From the NCBI GenBank assembly GCA_024638805.1, contig JAHEJO010000008.1, forward strand, positions 1 to 37,487: a stretch of DNA of 37,487 nucleotides, written 5' to 3'. The translations under genes and the position numbers were made by a program. Origin of the DNA: Acidimicrobiales bacterium. Lineage in GTDB: Bacteria > Actinomycetota > Acidimicrobiia > Acidimicrobiales > SZUA-35. How positions within the stretch are numbered: the first letter of the stretch is position 1; each line of letters opens with the position of its first letter. The notes under the pieces were generated by a model. That model had not been told where the DNA came from. It searched no databases and saw only the letters and a list, made by a program, of their open reading frames with translations. This document shows, piece by piece, positions 7,836-16,895 of this stretch.

Positions 7836-10196
7836 TTGTCCGTTTCGAATCAGTTGGCCGGCAAGAGGATTGCGATCACCGGCGCCACCGGCTTCCTCGG
7901 CACGGCTCTCGTCGAGCGACTGATGAGATGCGTCCCCGACTGCGAATTGGTCCTGCTCGTGCGTCCTGGAAGGCGGAGTTCACCATCGGATCGAACCCGG
8001 CGAGAGGTCTTCCGAAACGACGTGTTCCGTCGCTGGATGGCCGAACTGGGGGACGGGGACCCGAAAGCGGGTGCCGACGTCTTCTGGACCGAAGTGGACC
8101 GGCGGGTCTCAGTGATCGCCGGCGACGTCGGATCCGACGGACTGGCACTGGACGGCGACGATAGGGCAATGCTGGCGTCGTGCGACATCGTGATCCACAG
8201 CGCGGCGACGGTCAGCTTCGACGCTCCGCTCGACTCGGCGGTCGAGGTCAACCTGCTCGGTGCCACCCGGATCGTTCAGACGTTGCAGGACTTGGCGGTA
8301 TCCCCCCACTTCGTCGCCGTGTCCACGTGCTATGTCGCCGGGAATCGGCGGGGGCGAGCCCCTGAGCAGCTCCTGACCGATTCGCCCTTCCACATCGACG
8401 TGAACTGGCGGGACGAGGTGAGTGCGGCGCGCCGGGCACGCTCCGACTTCGACAGCGAGTCCCGCGCTGTCGCCCGACTCGAGGAGTTCCGGGCACGGGC
8501 CCGCCACGAACTCGGAGCGGCGGGAACACCGCTTCTCTCGGCCAAGACCGAGCAATTGCGCCAGCGATGGGTGACCGAGCAGCTGATCGAAGCGGGTCGG
8601 GCCCGGGCTGCCTCGCTGGGTTGGCCCGATTCGTACGCCTACACCAAAGCGCTCGGCGAACGAGCTCTGGTCGAGAGCCGAGGTGTGATTCCGGTCAGCA
8701 TCGTCAGACCCTCGATCATCGAGTCGGCGTGGGCCGAACCGGTCCCGGGCTGGATCAAGGGGTTCCGGATGGCCGAACCGATTCTCATCTCCTATGCCCA
8801 GGGCCTGCTCAAGGAGTTCCCCGGTGTCCCCGAGGGTGTTGTCGACGTGATCCCGGTCGATCTCGTCGTCGCCGCCATCATCGATATAGCGGGGCGGGGA
8901 GTGATCGATCCCGACATTGTCGATATCACCCAGGTGGCCTCTGGTACCCGCAATCCGCTGCACTACCGACAGCTCGTCGAACTGGTGAACGGATGGTTCG
9001 TCGAGAACCCGTTGTATGACCGGCAGGGTCAACCGATCGCGGTAGCCAAGTTCTCCTTCCCGGGCCGCGGTGCGCTGGAACGCCAGCTCAATCGAGCCCA
9101 GCGGAACCTCGATCTGGCCGACCGTACGCTCAAGCGTCTCCCGCTTCGGGGCCGCCAGGCTCTCCTCAACGCCGAGGTCGAGGATCGCAGGGACCAGGTG
9201 GAACGGGCGATCGGTTACGTGAAGATCTACGGTGCCTACGCCGAATGTGAGGCGCTCTACGGCGTCGACAATCTCGTTGCCCTCCACGAGAACCTCGACA
9301 AATCCGACCGCCTGGCGCTCGGATGCGATCCTTCCATCGTCGACTGGAACCGCTATGTCACCGAGATCCACCTTCCGTCGGTCGTCCACCATGCTCGGGT
9401 GAAGACCACCGGCACCAAGAGCGACCCGGACGGACGGACCGCCCGCACCCGCAGAAAGGTTCTGTCGCCTGAGCGACAGTTGGCTGCCTTCGACCTCGAG
9501 AACACGATCATCGCGTCCAATGTCGTCTTCAGCTACGCATGGCTGGCAACGCGGGACATGGGAGCGATGGATCGAGTCCGCTTCGCACTGCGCACGCTCG
9601 GCGAAGCACCCGGTCTGCTCGCTCTCGATCAGCGTGACCGAACCGATTTCCTGCGTCACTTCTACCGCCGCTACGACGGAGCGTCGGTCGCAGAGATGGC
9701 GAGGCTCGGGCCCGAGCTCCTGGCCGACCACATCCTGACGAAGGCGTTTCCAGCCGCCCTGCGGCGCGTGAGGGAACACCGGGCCCTCGGCCATCGCACG
9801 ATCCTCATCACCGGTGCGCTCAACATCGTGGTCGACCCGCTACGACCGCTGTTCGACGACGTCATCTGTACCGAGATGACCGTCCGCAACGAGCGCTACA
9901 CCGGCGAGCTGACCGCGGTGCCGCCGACCGGTGAGGTTCGCGCCCAGGAGCTGCGGGACTTCGCACAGCTCCATGGCATCGACCTGGCCGAGTCCGTGGC
10001 CTACGCCGATTCGAGCTCCGATCTTCCGCTGCTGGATGCGGTCGGATATCCGGTTGCGGTCAACCCCGAAACGCGGCTGGCCTCCATCGCCTCCAAGCGG
10101 GGTTGGCTGATCGAGTCGTGGACCAAAGCGGGAGGTGGAACGGATCGCGTTCTGCCGCTGGGCCCGCTGCCCGCAGCGCGACGGTCGAGAAAGTGA
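7836..10196 (+). CDS. Fatty acyl-CoA reductase-type SDR (NAD_binding_4) fused to a C-terminal HAD-IB hydrolase-like domain
   Basis: TTG start with upstream AGGAG; GKRIAITGATGFLGTALVERL, YAYTK (YxxxK), SIVRPSIIESAW; C-terminal LAAFDLENTIIAS...ILITGALNIV...YADSSSDLPLLDAVGYPVAVNP. Confidence 0.88.
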   Translation: MSVSNQLAGKRIAITGATGFLGTALVERLMRCVPDCELVLLVRPGRRSSPSDRTRREVFRNDVFRRWMAELGDGDPKAGADVFWTEVDRRVSVIAGDVGSDGLALDGDDRAMLASCDIVIHSAATVSFDAPLDSAVEVNLLGATRIVQTLQDLAVSPHFVAVSTCYVAGNRRGRAPEQLLTDSPFHIDVNWRDEVSAARRARSDFDSESRAVARLEEFRARARHELGAAGTPLLSAKTEQLRQRWVTEQLIEAGRARAASLGWPDSYAYTKALGERALVESRGVIPVSIVRPSIIESAWAEPVPGWIKGFRMAEPILISYAQGLLKEFPGVPEGVVDVIPVDLVVAAIIDIAGRGVIDPDIVDITQVASGTRNPLHYRQLVELVNGWFVENPLYDRQGQPIAVAKFSFPGRGALERQLNRAQRNLDLADRTLKRLPLRGRQALLNAEVEDRRDQVERAIGYVKIYGAYAECEALYGVDNLVALHENLDKSDRLALGCDPSIVDWNRYVTEIHLPSVVHHARVKTTGTKSDPDGRTARTRRKVLSPERQLAAFDLENTIIASNVVFSYAWLATRDMGAMDRVRFALRTLGEAPGLLALDQRDRTDFLRHFYRRYDGASVAEMARLGPELLADHILTKAFPAALRRVREHRALGHRTILITGALNIVVDPLRPLFDDVICTEMTVRNERYTGELTAVPPTGEVRAQELRDFAQLHGIDLAESVAYADSSSDLPLLDAVGYPVAVNPETRLASIASKRGWLIESWTKAGGGTDRVLPLGPLPAARRSRK

Positions 10197-10206
10197 TGAA
10201 CATTGG

Positions 10207-11847
10207 ATGGGTGACCAACGTGGACGAGCCGACCACATGAAGCAGAACCGACCGAATCCACGACCCGGTTTCGTTCTCGACGTCGACCGGCAGGCGCCGC
10301 CGATCCTGTTCCATCACGGCGAAGGGTTCCGGCTGGAGCAACTGCCGGTGGGCAGGAGCCGGGTCGTCTATCCGGGCGAACCCCTCCGCGGGATACCGAA
10401 CCCTGATCTCGCCATAGCCGAGGCGCTCGAAAACCCGATCGACGACGACCCCCTACCGTCGCTGATGAAGCGGGGGATGAAGTTGACCATCGCCTTCGAC
10501 GACATCTCGCTGCCGCTACCCCCGATGCAGCGTCCCGATCTCCGACAACGCGTGATCGAGGCGGTGCTGGATCATGCGGCCGCCGCCGGAGTGGACGACG
10601 TTCACATCATCGCCGCCCTGTGCCTCCACCGACGGATGACCGAGGCCGAGCTTCGACACGCTGTCGGCGACCGGGTGTACGAGGCGTTCTCACCATCGGG
10701 TCAGCTCTACAACCATGACGCCGAGGACCATGACGGCATGGTGATCCTGGGGCACACCGATCACGACGAAGTCGTCCAGATGTCCAAGCGGGCCGCCGAG
10801 AGCGACCTGGTCGTCTACGTCAACATCAACCTGGTCAGCATGGACGGTGGCTGGAAGAGCACCGCCACCGGATTGTCCGGTTACGAAGGGGTGCGTGCCC
10901 ATCACAACGTCCGCACGATGCGCCACTCGAGGAGTTTCATGGATCAGGATCGCTCCGAGCTCCACCGATCGAATTGGCGCCAGGGTGCGGTCATCAAGAA
11001 GCACGGACCGCGGATCTTCCAGATCGAAACGACCGTGAACACCAACGTGTTCGGCCAGGACGGGCCAATGGGGGTGCTGCAGAAACGGGAGTGGGAATGG
11101 TCGCTACGCGATCGAGCATCTTTCGCTGGCATGCAGACGGGTCTGCGGGCAATGCCGTCCAGCGTCCGACGTCGGGCCTTTCACTCGTGGAAGTCTCCCT
11201 ATGAGATGACCTCGGTCCAGGCCGGTGAGGTCGAGGCGGTCCACAAACGCACGACCGAGATGGTCTACAAGCAGCACATGGTGCGCGTCGAGGGCCAAAC
11301 CGACATCGTCACGATGGGTCTGCCGTACCTCACGCCGTACAACGTCAACAGCATCATGAACCCGATTCTCGTGATGGTTCAAGGGCTCGGCTACTTCTTC
11401 AACCTGTACCGGGGCAAGCCGGTGGTGCGAGAGGGCGGCGTGCTCATCATGAGCCATCCGACCCCATGGGAGTTCCACCCGGTTCACCATCCGAGCTATG
11501 TCGACTTCTTCGAGCAGGTACTCGCCGAGACAACCGACCCGCTGGAGATCGAGGCGAAATACGAAAAGCGGTATGCCGAGGACGAGTGGTACCGGCACCT
11601 GTACCGCAACAGCTACGCCTACCACGGGGTGCATCCGTTCTACATGTGGTATTGGGGCTCACACGCCCTGGAGTACCTGGGCGGCGTCATCGTCGTCGGC
11701 GGCGACACGAAAGCCGTGCGGCGGCTTGGCTTCAAACCGGCCTCGACCCTCGACGATGCGCTCGAGATGGCCTCCGACATCGTCGGCCGGGGACCGACCC
11801 TCACCCACCTCCACAACCCGCCGATCTTCATGGCCGACGTGGTCTAG
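10207..11847 (+). CDS. LarA/lactate-racemase-domain (DUF2088) family protein
   Basis: MKLTIAFDDISLPLPP, HIIAALCLHRRMTEAELRHAVG, YNHDAEDHDGMVILGHT, GGWKSTATGLSGYEGVRAHHN: the LarA N-terminal domain layout. Start 10207 or 10237. Confidence 0.78.
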   Translation: MGDQRGRADHMKQNRPNPRPGFVLDVDRQAPPILFHHGEGFRLEQLPVGRSRVVYPGEPLRGIPNPDLAIAEALENPIDDDPLPSLMKRGMKLTIAFDDISLPLPPMQRPDLRQRVIEAVLDHAAAAGVDDVHIIAALCLHRRMTEAELRHAVGDRVYEAFSPSGQLYNHDAEDHDGMVILGHTDHDEVVQMSKRAAESDLVVYVNINLVSMDGGWKSTATGLSGYEGVRAHHNVRTMRHSRSFMDQDRSELHRSNWRQGAVIKKHGPRIFQIETTVNTNVFGQDGPMGVLQKREWEWSLRDRASFAGMQTGLRAMPSSVRRRAFHSWKSPYEMTSVQAGEVEAVHKRTTEMVYKQHMVRVEGQTDIVTMGLPYLTPYNVNSIMNPILVMVQGLGYFFNLYRGKPVVREGGVLIMSHPTPWEFHPVHHPSYVDFFEQVLAETTDPLEIEAKYEKRYAEDEWYRHLYRNSYAYHGVHPFYMWYWGSHALEYLGGVIVVGGDTKAVRRLGFKPASTLDDALEMASDIVGRGPTLTHLHNPPIFMADVV

Positions 11848-11853
11848 CGCATC

Positions 11854-12741
11854 ATGGGCTGGCTGCGATTCATCGCCACTCCGCCGTCGACGCCCAAGGG
11901 GGTCCACAAACCGACGCCAGAAGCGACGGCCGGGGTCCACTTCGACACGAGGTGGTCGAGGACCCGGCCGGCCAAGATCGCCCGCGAGATCGGCGTCTGG
12001 GCGTTCATGAAACCGGCCATCAGAGTGTACGGCGCCCCCCGGGTGATCGGTCTCGACCGGCTCCTGGAGGTGAAGGCACCCGTCGTTTTTGCCGCCAACC
12101 ACCACAGCCACGCCGACACCACGTTGCTTCTGGCCACCATCCCGTCCCATCTTCGCCGGAATCTCGCCGTCGCCGCGGGGGCGGACTACTTCTTCCCCAA
12201 TCGGGTTGCCGGCGCGCTATCGGCGCTGTTCATCGGTGCCATCCCGATCGAACGGCGCAAACTCTCCAAGATGAGTATCGGCAACGCGGTCGAGGTGATC
12301 TCGCGCGCCAACAGCTTGCTGATCTATCCCGAGGGCGGCCGCTCCCCGGACGGGTGGGGTCAGGAACATCGTCCCGGTGCGGCGTTCGTGGCCAAACGAA
12401 CCGACGTGCCCGTGGTCCCGACCTACATCGACGGGACGGGCGGGATTCTTGCCAAGGGCAAAAGCTGGCCCAGTCGGTCACGTTGTGCGGTCGTGTTCGG
12501 GAAACCGATGACCTCGCCGGCAGACGAGGACGCCCGTGCGTTCGCCAAACGGATCGAGGAACGCGTGAACGAGTTGGCCGAGGAGTTCTCGTCCGGTTGG
12601 TGGGAAGCCCGAAGGAAAGCCCACGCCGGCGAGGTGGCACAGCTGTCCGGACCCGAGATCGGCGCATGGCGCCGACGCTGGGCCCTGGGTCCGAAGTCAC
12701 CGAGGCGACAGGCCGGCAGGGATCGAACCTGGCCGAGCTGA
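11854..12741 (+). CDS. PlsC-type lysophospholipid/glycerolipid acyltransferase
   Basis: FAANHHSHADTTLLL (NHx4D), LLIYPEGGRSPDGWGQEHRPGAAFVAKRTDVPVVPTYI. Confidence 0.9.
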   Translation: MGWLRFIATPPSTPKGVHKPTPEATAGVHFDTRWSRTRPAKIAREIGVWAFMKPAIRVYGAPRVIGLDRLLEVKAPVVFAANHHSHADTTLLLATIPSHLRRNLAVAAGADYFFPNRVAGALSALFIGAIPIERRKLSKMSIGNAVEVISRANSLLIYPEGGRSPDGWGQEHRPGAAFVAKRTDVPVVPTYIDGTGGILAKGKSWPSRSRCAVVFGKPMTSPADEDARAFAKRIEERVNELAEEFSSGWWEARRKAHAGEVAQLSGPEIGAWRRRWALGPKSPRRQAGRDRTWPS

Positions 12742-12774
12742 CCGGCCGATCCCGAGCCCCTCCCCCGGAGGAAG

Positions 12775-14214
12775 TTGGCACGGATCTACGCTCGCCAGGT
12801 GTTGTTCAACTCGGCCGTGTTCCTGTGGCTGTTCCTACCGGTTGTTCTGCTGGTCCACACGCCGTTGGTCCGATGGTCCGTCGCACTCGCCAATCATTCG
12901 CTGCTACTGGCCAGCCTGCTGTTCTACGCCTGGGCCAGCGGACACCTCGTCCTGCTCCTCTTCGTGTCGGTCATCATCAACTACCTCGCCGCCGATCTCG
13001 CCGCCATCGCCCGTGAGAGGGGAAAGGCACGACTCGTCCGCTCGTGTGTGATCGTGGCGATCATCGCCAACGTCGGCCTCCTCGGTTGGTTCAAATACGC
13101 AGGATTCCTCGGCCGCTCGATCTCGTCATTCACCGAGGCGCTCGGCGGAAATGGGTTCGGAGTTCCCGAGATCCTGCTCCCGATCGGAATCTCGTTCTTC
13201 ACCTTCCAATCGATGAGCTACACCTTCGATGTCGCAGCGGGTCGGATAAAACCGATCGGCAACCCACTTCGCCTGATCCTCTATGTGAGCCTCTTTCCTC
13301 AACTGATCGCCGGGCCTATCGTCCGGGCTTCGGAGATCCAGGACCAACTCGGGCACCGCAGGGTCGACGCCGATGCGATCACCGCCGGTTTCGCTCGTTT
13401 CACCTGGGGATTGTCCAAGAAAGTGCTGATCGCCGATTCGGTCGCGCCGCTCGTCGATGCTGCATTCGCGGCCGAACCCACCACCCTCTCGGCCTGGATC
13501 GCCGCCACCGGCTACGCCGTTCAGATCTACTTCGATTTCTCCGGCTACTCCGATATGGCCATCGGTCTCGGCCAGATGCTCGGATTCACCTTTCCCGAGA
13601 ACTTCAGGCGGCCGTATGCGGCTGCCACCGTCACAGACTTCTGGCGGCGGTGGCACATCACCCTGTCGCGTTGGTTCCGCGATTACGTCTACATCCCCGC
13701 CGGTGGCAACAGGGGCAGCCGGGCTGCCACCATGCGGAACCTGCTGGTCGTGTTCGTTCTCACCGGCGTGTGGCACGGTGCCGCCTGGACCTTCCTGCTG
13801 TGGGGACTCTGGCATGGGGCAGCCCTGCTCGCCGAACGGTCGACCGGCATTCGGGCGGACAACACCCACATCGGCCTCCGAGTGTGGACGGCGCTGGTGG
13901 TCCTGGGAGGTTGGATCTTGTTCCGGGCACCGGATCTCTCCACGGCGGGCAGTTTCCTGGCGGCCGCGGTCGTGCCCTCGGGTGGTCTACCGGCGCCGGT
14001 GGCCGACGCGTTGACCCCGCTGACCGCCACCACGCTCGTACTCGGACTGGCACTCGCCGCAGCACCGACCGATTTCCGACCGGTCGATCTGCTCTCCCAA
14101 AGGCAACCGCAGGCCGGGGCCATCCGCTTCGCCCTCTACGGCGCAGCACTGCCCCTCGTTGCGGTGCGCATCCTTTCCGATGCGTTCACGCCCTTCCTCT
14201 ACTACCAGTTCTGA
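12775..14214 (+). CDS. MBOAT O-acyltransferase (AlgI/DltB-like)
   Basis: LFYAWASGHLVLLL, PIGISFFTFQSMSYTFDVAAGRI, LFPQLIAGPIVRASEI, FDFSGYSDMAIGLGQMLGFTFPENFRRPYAAATVTDFWRRWHITLSRWFRDYVYIPAGGNR, LTGVWHGAAWTFLLWGLWHG. Confidence 0.95.
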   Translation: MARIYARQVLFNSAVFLWLFLPVVLLVHTPLVRWSVALANHSLLLASLLFYAWASGHLVLLLFVSVIINYLAADLAAIARERGKARLVRSCVIVAIIANVGLLGWFKYAGFLGRSISSFTEALGGNGFGVPEILLPIGISFFTFQSMSYTFDVAAGRIKPIGNPLRLILYVSLFPQLIAGPIVRASEIQDQLGHRRVDADAITAGFARFTWGLSKKVLIADSVAPLVDAAFAAEPTTLSAWIAATGYAVQIYFDFSGYSDMAIGLGQMLGFTFPENFRRPYAAATVTDFWRRWHITLSRWFRDYVYIPAGGNRGSRAATMRNLLVVFVLTGVWHGAAWTFLLWGLWHGAALLAERSTGIRADNTHIGLRVWTALVVLGGWILFRAPDLSTAGSFLAAAVVPSGGLPAPVADALTPLTATTLVLGLALAAAPTDFRPVDLLSQRQPQAGAIRFALYGAALPLVAVRILSDAFTPFLYYQF

Positions 14215-15656
14215 TGCTCGAGCGAGACGAGAACCAGCCGCGACCAGCGACCGACCGCCGTTGGCCGCTGTCGAGCCTGATCGCCCTGGTCGGTTTTCTT
14301 TTCGTCCCCTTCGTGCTGACGGTCACCGGTCTGGTGAGCGACGATCAGCCGAACGATTCATCGGCCGCGGACCAGATCGACGGGCTGATGTTCGCAGAAG
14401 ACGCTTCGGAGACCGCCGAGTTCGAGCGATGGCTCGAGGATCGGGTGCCGGGTCGGGAACTGGCGGCGGAGTTCGAGCGCACGACGAGCCGGATCCTCGA
14501 TGACCGGTATGTCCAGGCGGTGACCGACAGCGACCAGGTCCTGCTGGGCCAGGAGGGCTGGCTGTTCCTCGCCGAATCCGCGCAACAACCCTGCATCACT
14601 CCGACCGAAGAGGCGGCGTGGATCGAGGAGATCGACCTCAGCGCAAGAATCCTGGCGCACACCGGCCGACGCATGGTGATCGCCATCACCCCGGACAAGG
14701 AGATCATCGTGCCCGAACTCCTCGGGGACATCGCCAACGAATGCCAACAAGCCAACCGGGCCGTCGTCGAGCGCCTCGCCATGCGAGACGATGTGATCTC
14801 TCTTGCCACGTCGGTCCGGGGGCAGGAGCATGCGTTGAAGTTGGACACACACTGGAGTCCCGCAGGAGCGCTGGCCGCCGCTCGGCCGATCGTCGACGAG
14901 ATTCGACCGGGCGTGTGGGAGGATCGCGAGCTCACCGCCACCGTGGTTGACCGGAGCGGTGACCTGGACCGATTGATCGGATACGACCATACCGAGACGG
15001 TCGAACTCGTCTCGATCGCACAGCCGATCCCAACCGTGCTGGAACCACTGCCGACCTCGATCGAGGGTCGCCCGCTCGTGCGGGCGTTGACCGAGGGCGC
15101 CGAACCCCTCGACGTCCTCGTCGCTCACGATTCATTCGGCGGTCTGACCGAGCCACGCGATCCGTATAGCTACCGACCGGGCTTGGCCATCGACTATCTG
15201 CGACCTTGGTTCGTCGAGGTCGCCAACATGCAGATGCCGGGCATCAGTTCCAACCTGCTCGGCGAAGCCCCAGGCGTCCAAGCGGTCAGGTGGGCCGACG
15301 TCATCGCGTTCCTGTTCGTTCAGCGCCAACTTCCGGTGCGCCTCGGCACAGGTCAACTCTCGGCCCCTCTCATATCGGCGCTCGAGCCGGAGTTGAGCAC
15401 CGTCGAGGTCGAGTTCGGACCCATTGACGGTCGGACCGTGATCGAGCCTCCACAGGAGGGCGGGGCGCTGATCATCGATGGGCTCCCGGCAGGTTCGGCG
15501 GTCGAGACCGCAGCGGCGGTCAACAGCGGCGCCATCGTCGGTCGGGGCAACTTCGACGACCGGGTCGTCCTACTCGTCGAGCCCGGTACCGAGGTGCGCT
15601 TGGCTGGATACCCCACGTCGGTGGCCTTCCTCCCGTTCGCCACGATCGCCGGATGA
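14214..15656 (+). CDS. AlgX/AlgJ-like (SGNH-type) cell-surface O-acetylation protein
   Basis: ATG overlaps the MBOAT stop (TGATG). N-terminal TM, GRRMVIAITPDKEIIVPELL, LKLDTHWSPAGALAAARPIVDEI, VLVAHDSFGGL. The track ORF 13044..15656 is over-extended. Confidence 0.82.
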   Translation: MLERDENQPRPATDRRWPLSSLIALVGFLFVPFVLTVTGLVSDDQPNDSSAADQIDGLMFAEDASETAEFERWLEDRVPGRELAAEFERTTSRILDDRYVQAVTDSDQVLLGQEGWLFLAESAQQPCITPTEEAAWIEEIDLSARILAHTGRRMVIAITPDKEIIVPELLGDIANECQQANRAVVERLAMRDDVISLATSVRGQEHALKLDTHWSPAGALAAARPIVDEIRPGVWEDRELTATVVDRSGDLDRLIGYDHTETVELVSIAQPIPTVLEPLPTSIEGRPLVRALTEGAEPLDVLVAHDSFGGLTEPRDPYSYRPGLAIDYLRPWFVEVANMQMPGISSNLLGEAPGVQAVRWADVIAFLFVQRQLPVRLGTGQLSAPLISALEPELSTVEVEFGPIDGRTVIEPPQEGGALIIDGLPAGSAVETAAAVNSGAIVGRGNFDDRVVLLVEPGTEVRLAGYPTSVAFLPFATIAG

Positions 15657-15691
15657 GGGGCGAAAGCCCTTGACGGTCGTACGGGCGGATA

Positions 15692-15705
15692 CGAACATAT
15701 GTTTG
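15692..15705 (+). promoter_or_regulatory. LexA/SOS box upstream of dinB
   Basis: CGAACATATGTTTG, one mismatch from the palindrome CGAACATATGTTCG of the Gram-positive/actinobacterial LexA-box type; immediately abuts ATG 15706. Confidence 0.85.
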
Positions 15706-16872
15706 ATGCCGGCATCCATTCTCCATGCCGATCTCGACTCCTTCTACGCCTCGGTCGAGCAACGCGACGATCCGACACTGCGCGATCGGCCGATGATCGT
15801 CGGGCGGGGCATCGTGCTGGCGTCGAGCTACGAGGCCAAAGCCTTCGGCGTGCGGACGGCGATGGGAACCAAGGCCGCTCTTCGACTCTGCCCGAACGCC
15901 GTCATCGTTCCGGCCCGATTCCACGCCTACGCCGAAGCGAGCAAACGGGTCTTCGAGGTCTTTCGCGATACCTCGCCGCTGGTCGAACCGGTCTCGATCG
16001 ACGAGGCGTTCATCGACGTGGGTGGCCTCGCTCGAACCGTCGGTCCCGCACCCCGGATCGCCGAGACCCTCCGGCATCGCATCCGGACCGAGGTCGGCCT
16101 GCCGATCACCGTCGGTGTCGCCTCGACCAAACACTGCGCCAAGGTGGCAAGCCAGGCGGGGAAACCCGACGGACTCCTCGTCGTTCCCGATGGCGGCGAA
16201 CTCGACTTTCTCTGGCCTCTGCCGGTGGACCGTTTGTGGGGCGTCGGCCTGAAGACGACACAGAAACTGGGACTCATCGGTATCGGAACGGTGGGCGACC
16301 TCGCCAACGTCGACATCGAACGCCTCACCGATGCGCTGGGCCGCGCCCACGCGCATCATCTCCACGCCCTGGCCAACAATCGGGATCCCCGCCGGGTCGA
16401 CACCGACCGCCGGCGCAAGTCGATCGGATCCCAACGGTCTTTTCCCTCCGGCGGGCTCACCGGCGACGACGCCAGGGTCATCATGTTCGAGCTCGTCGAT
16501 CAGATCTCGGCCAGGATGCGCGGCAAGGAGATGATGGGGCGAACGGTCACGATGAACCTTCGCGACAACGAGTTCCGGTCGTTCAGCAGGTCGGTCACCC
16601 TGCCGGAGGCGACCTGGTCTTCTTCGACGATCGGGCGGGCCGCGACCCGGTTGTTCCGGGACAACGAGCAGTTCATCAACAGCGGCGCGTGCACCAAGCT
16701 CGGATTGTCGTTGAGCAACCTCAGCTCGCCCCACAACGTGCAGCAGTCCCTCTCCTTCGAGCCGGGTCGGTCCCCTGAGGTGGACGCCGCCATCGACGAG
16801 ATCACGACCCGCTTCGGCACATCGGCGATCGGGCGGACGGGGCGTACCTCCGCCCGGCCCGACTGGCACTGA
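15706..16872 (+). CDS. dinB: DNA polymerase IV (Y-family)
   Basis: ILHADLDSFYASVEQRDDPTLRDRPMIVGRG, SSYEAKAFGVRTAMG, VSIDEAFIDVGG, GVASTKHCAKVASQAGKPDGLLVV. Confidence 0.96.
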   Translation: MPASILHADLDSFYASVEQRDDPTLRDRPMIVGRGIVLASSYEAKAFGVRTAMGTKAALRLCPNAVIVPARFHAYAEASKRVFEVFRDTSPLVEPVSIDEAFIDVGGLARTVGPAPRIAETLRHRIRTEVGLPITVGVASTKHCAKVASQAGKPDGLLVVPDGGELDFLWPLPVDRLWGVGLKTTQKLGLIGIGTVGDLANVDIERLTDALGRAHAHHLHALANNRDPRRVDTDRRRKSIGSQRSFPSGGLTGDDARVIMFELVDQISARMRGKEMMGRTVTMNLRDNEFRSFSRSVTLPEATWSSSTIGRAATRLFRDNEQFINSGACTKLGLSLSNLSSPHNVQQSLSFEPGRSPEVDAAIDEITTRFGTSAIGRTGRTSARPDWH

Positions 16873-16895
16873 AACGGGTCAGCGCCGAACGGTGA

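Noticed and set aside
8109-9794. 561-aa minus-strand ORF opposite the FAR-HAD gene
   Set aside because: Antisense shadow; no recognisable domain.
13044-14213. N-terminal ~390 residues of the 870-aa ORF 13044..15656
   Set aside because: Out of frame inside the MBOAT gene; the real AlgX-like CDS starts at ATG 14214.
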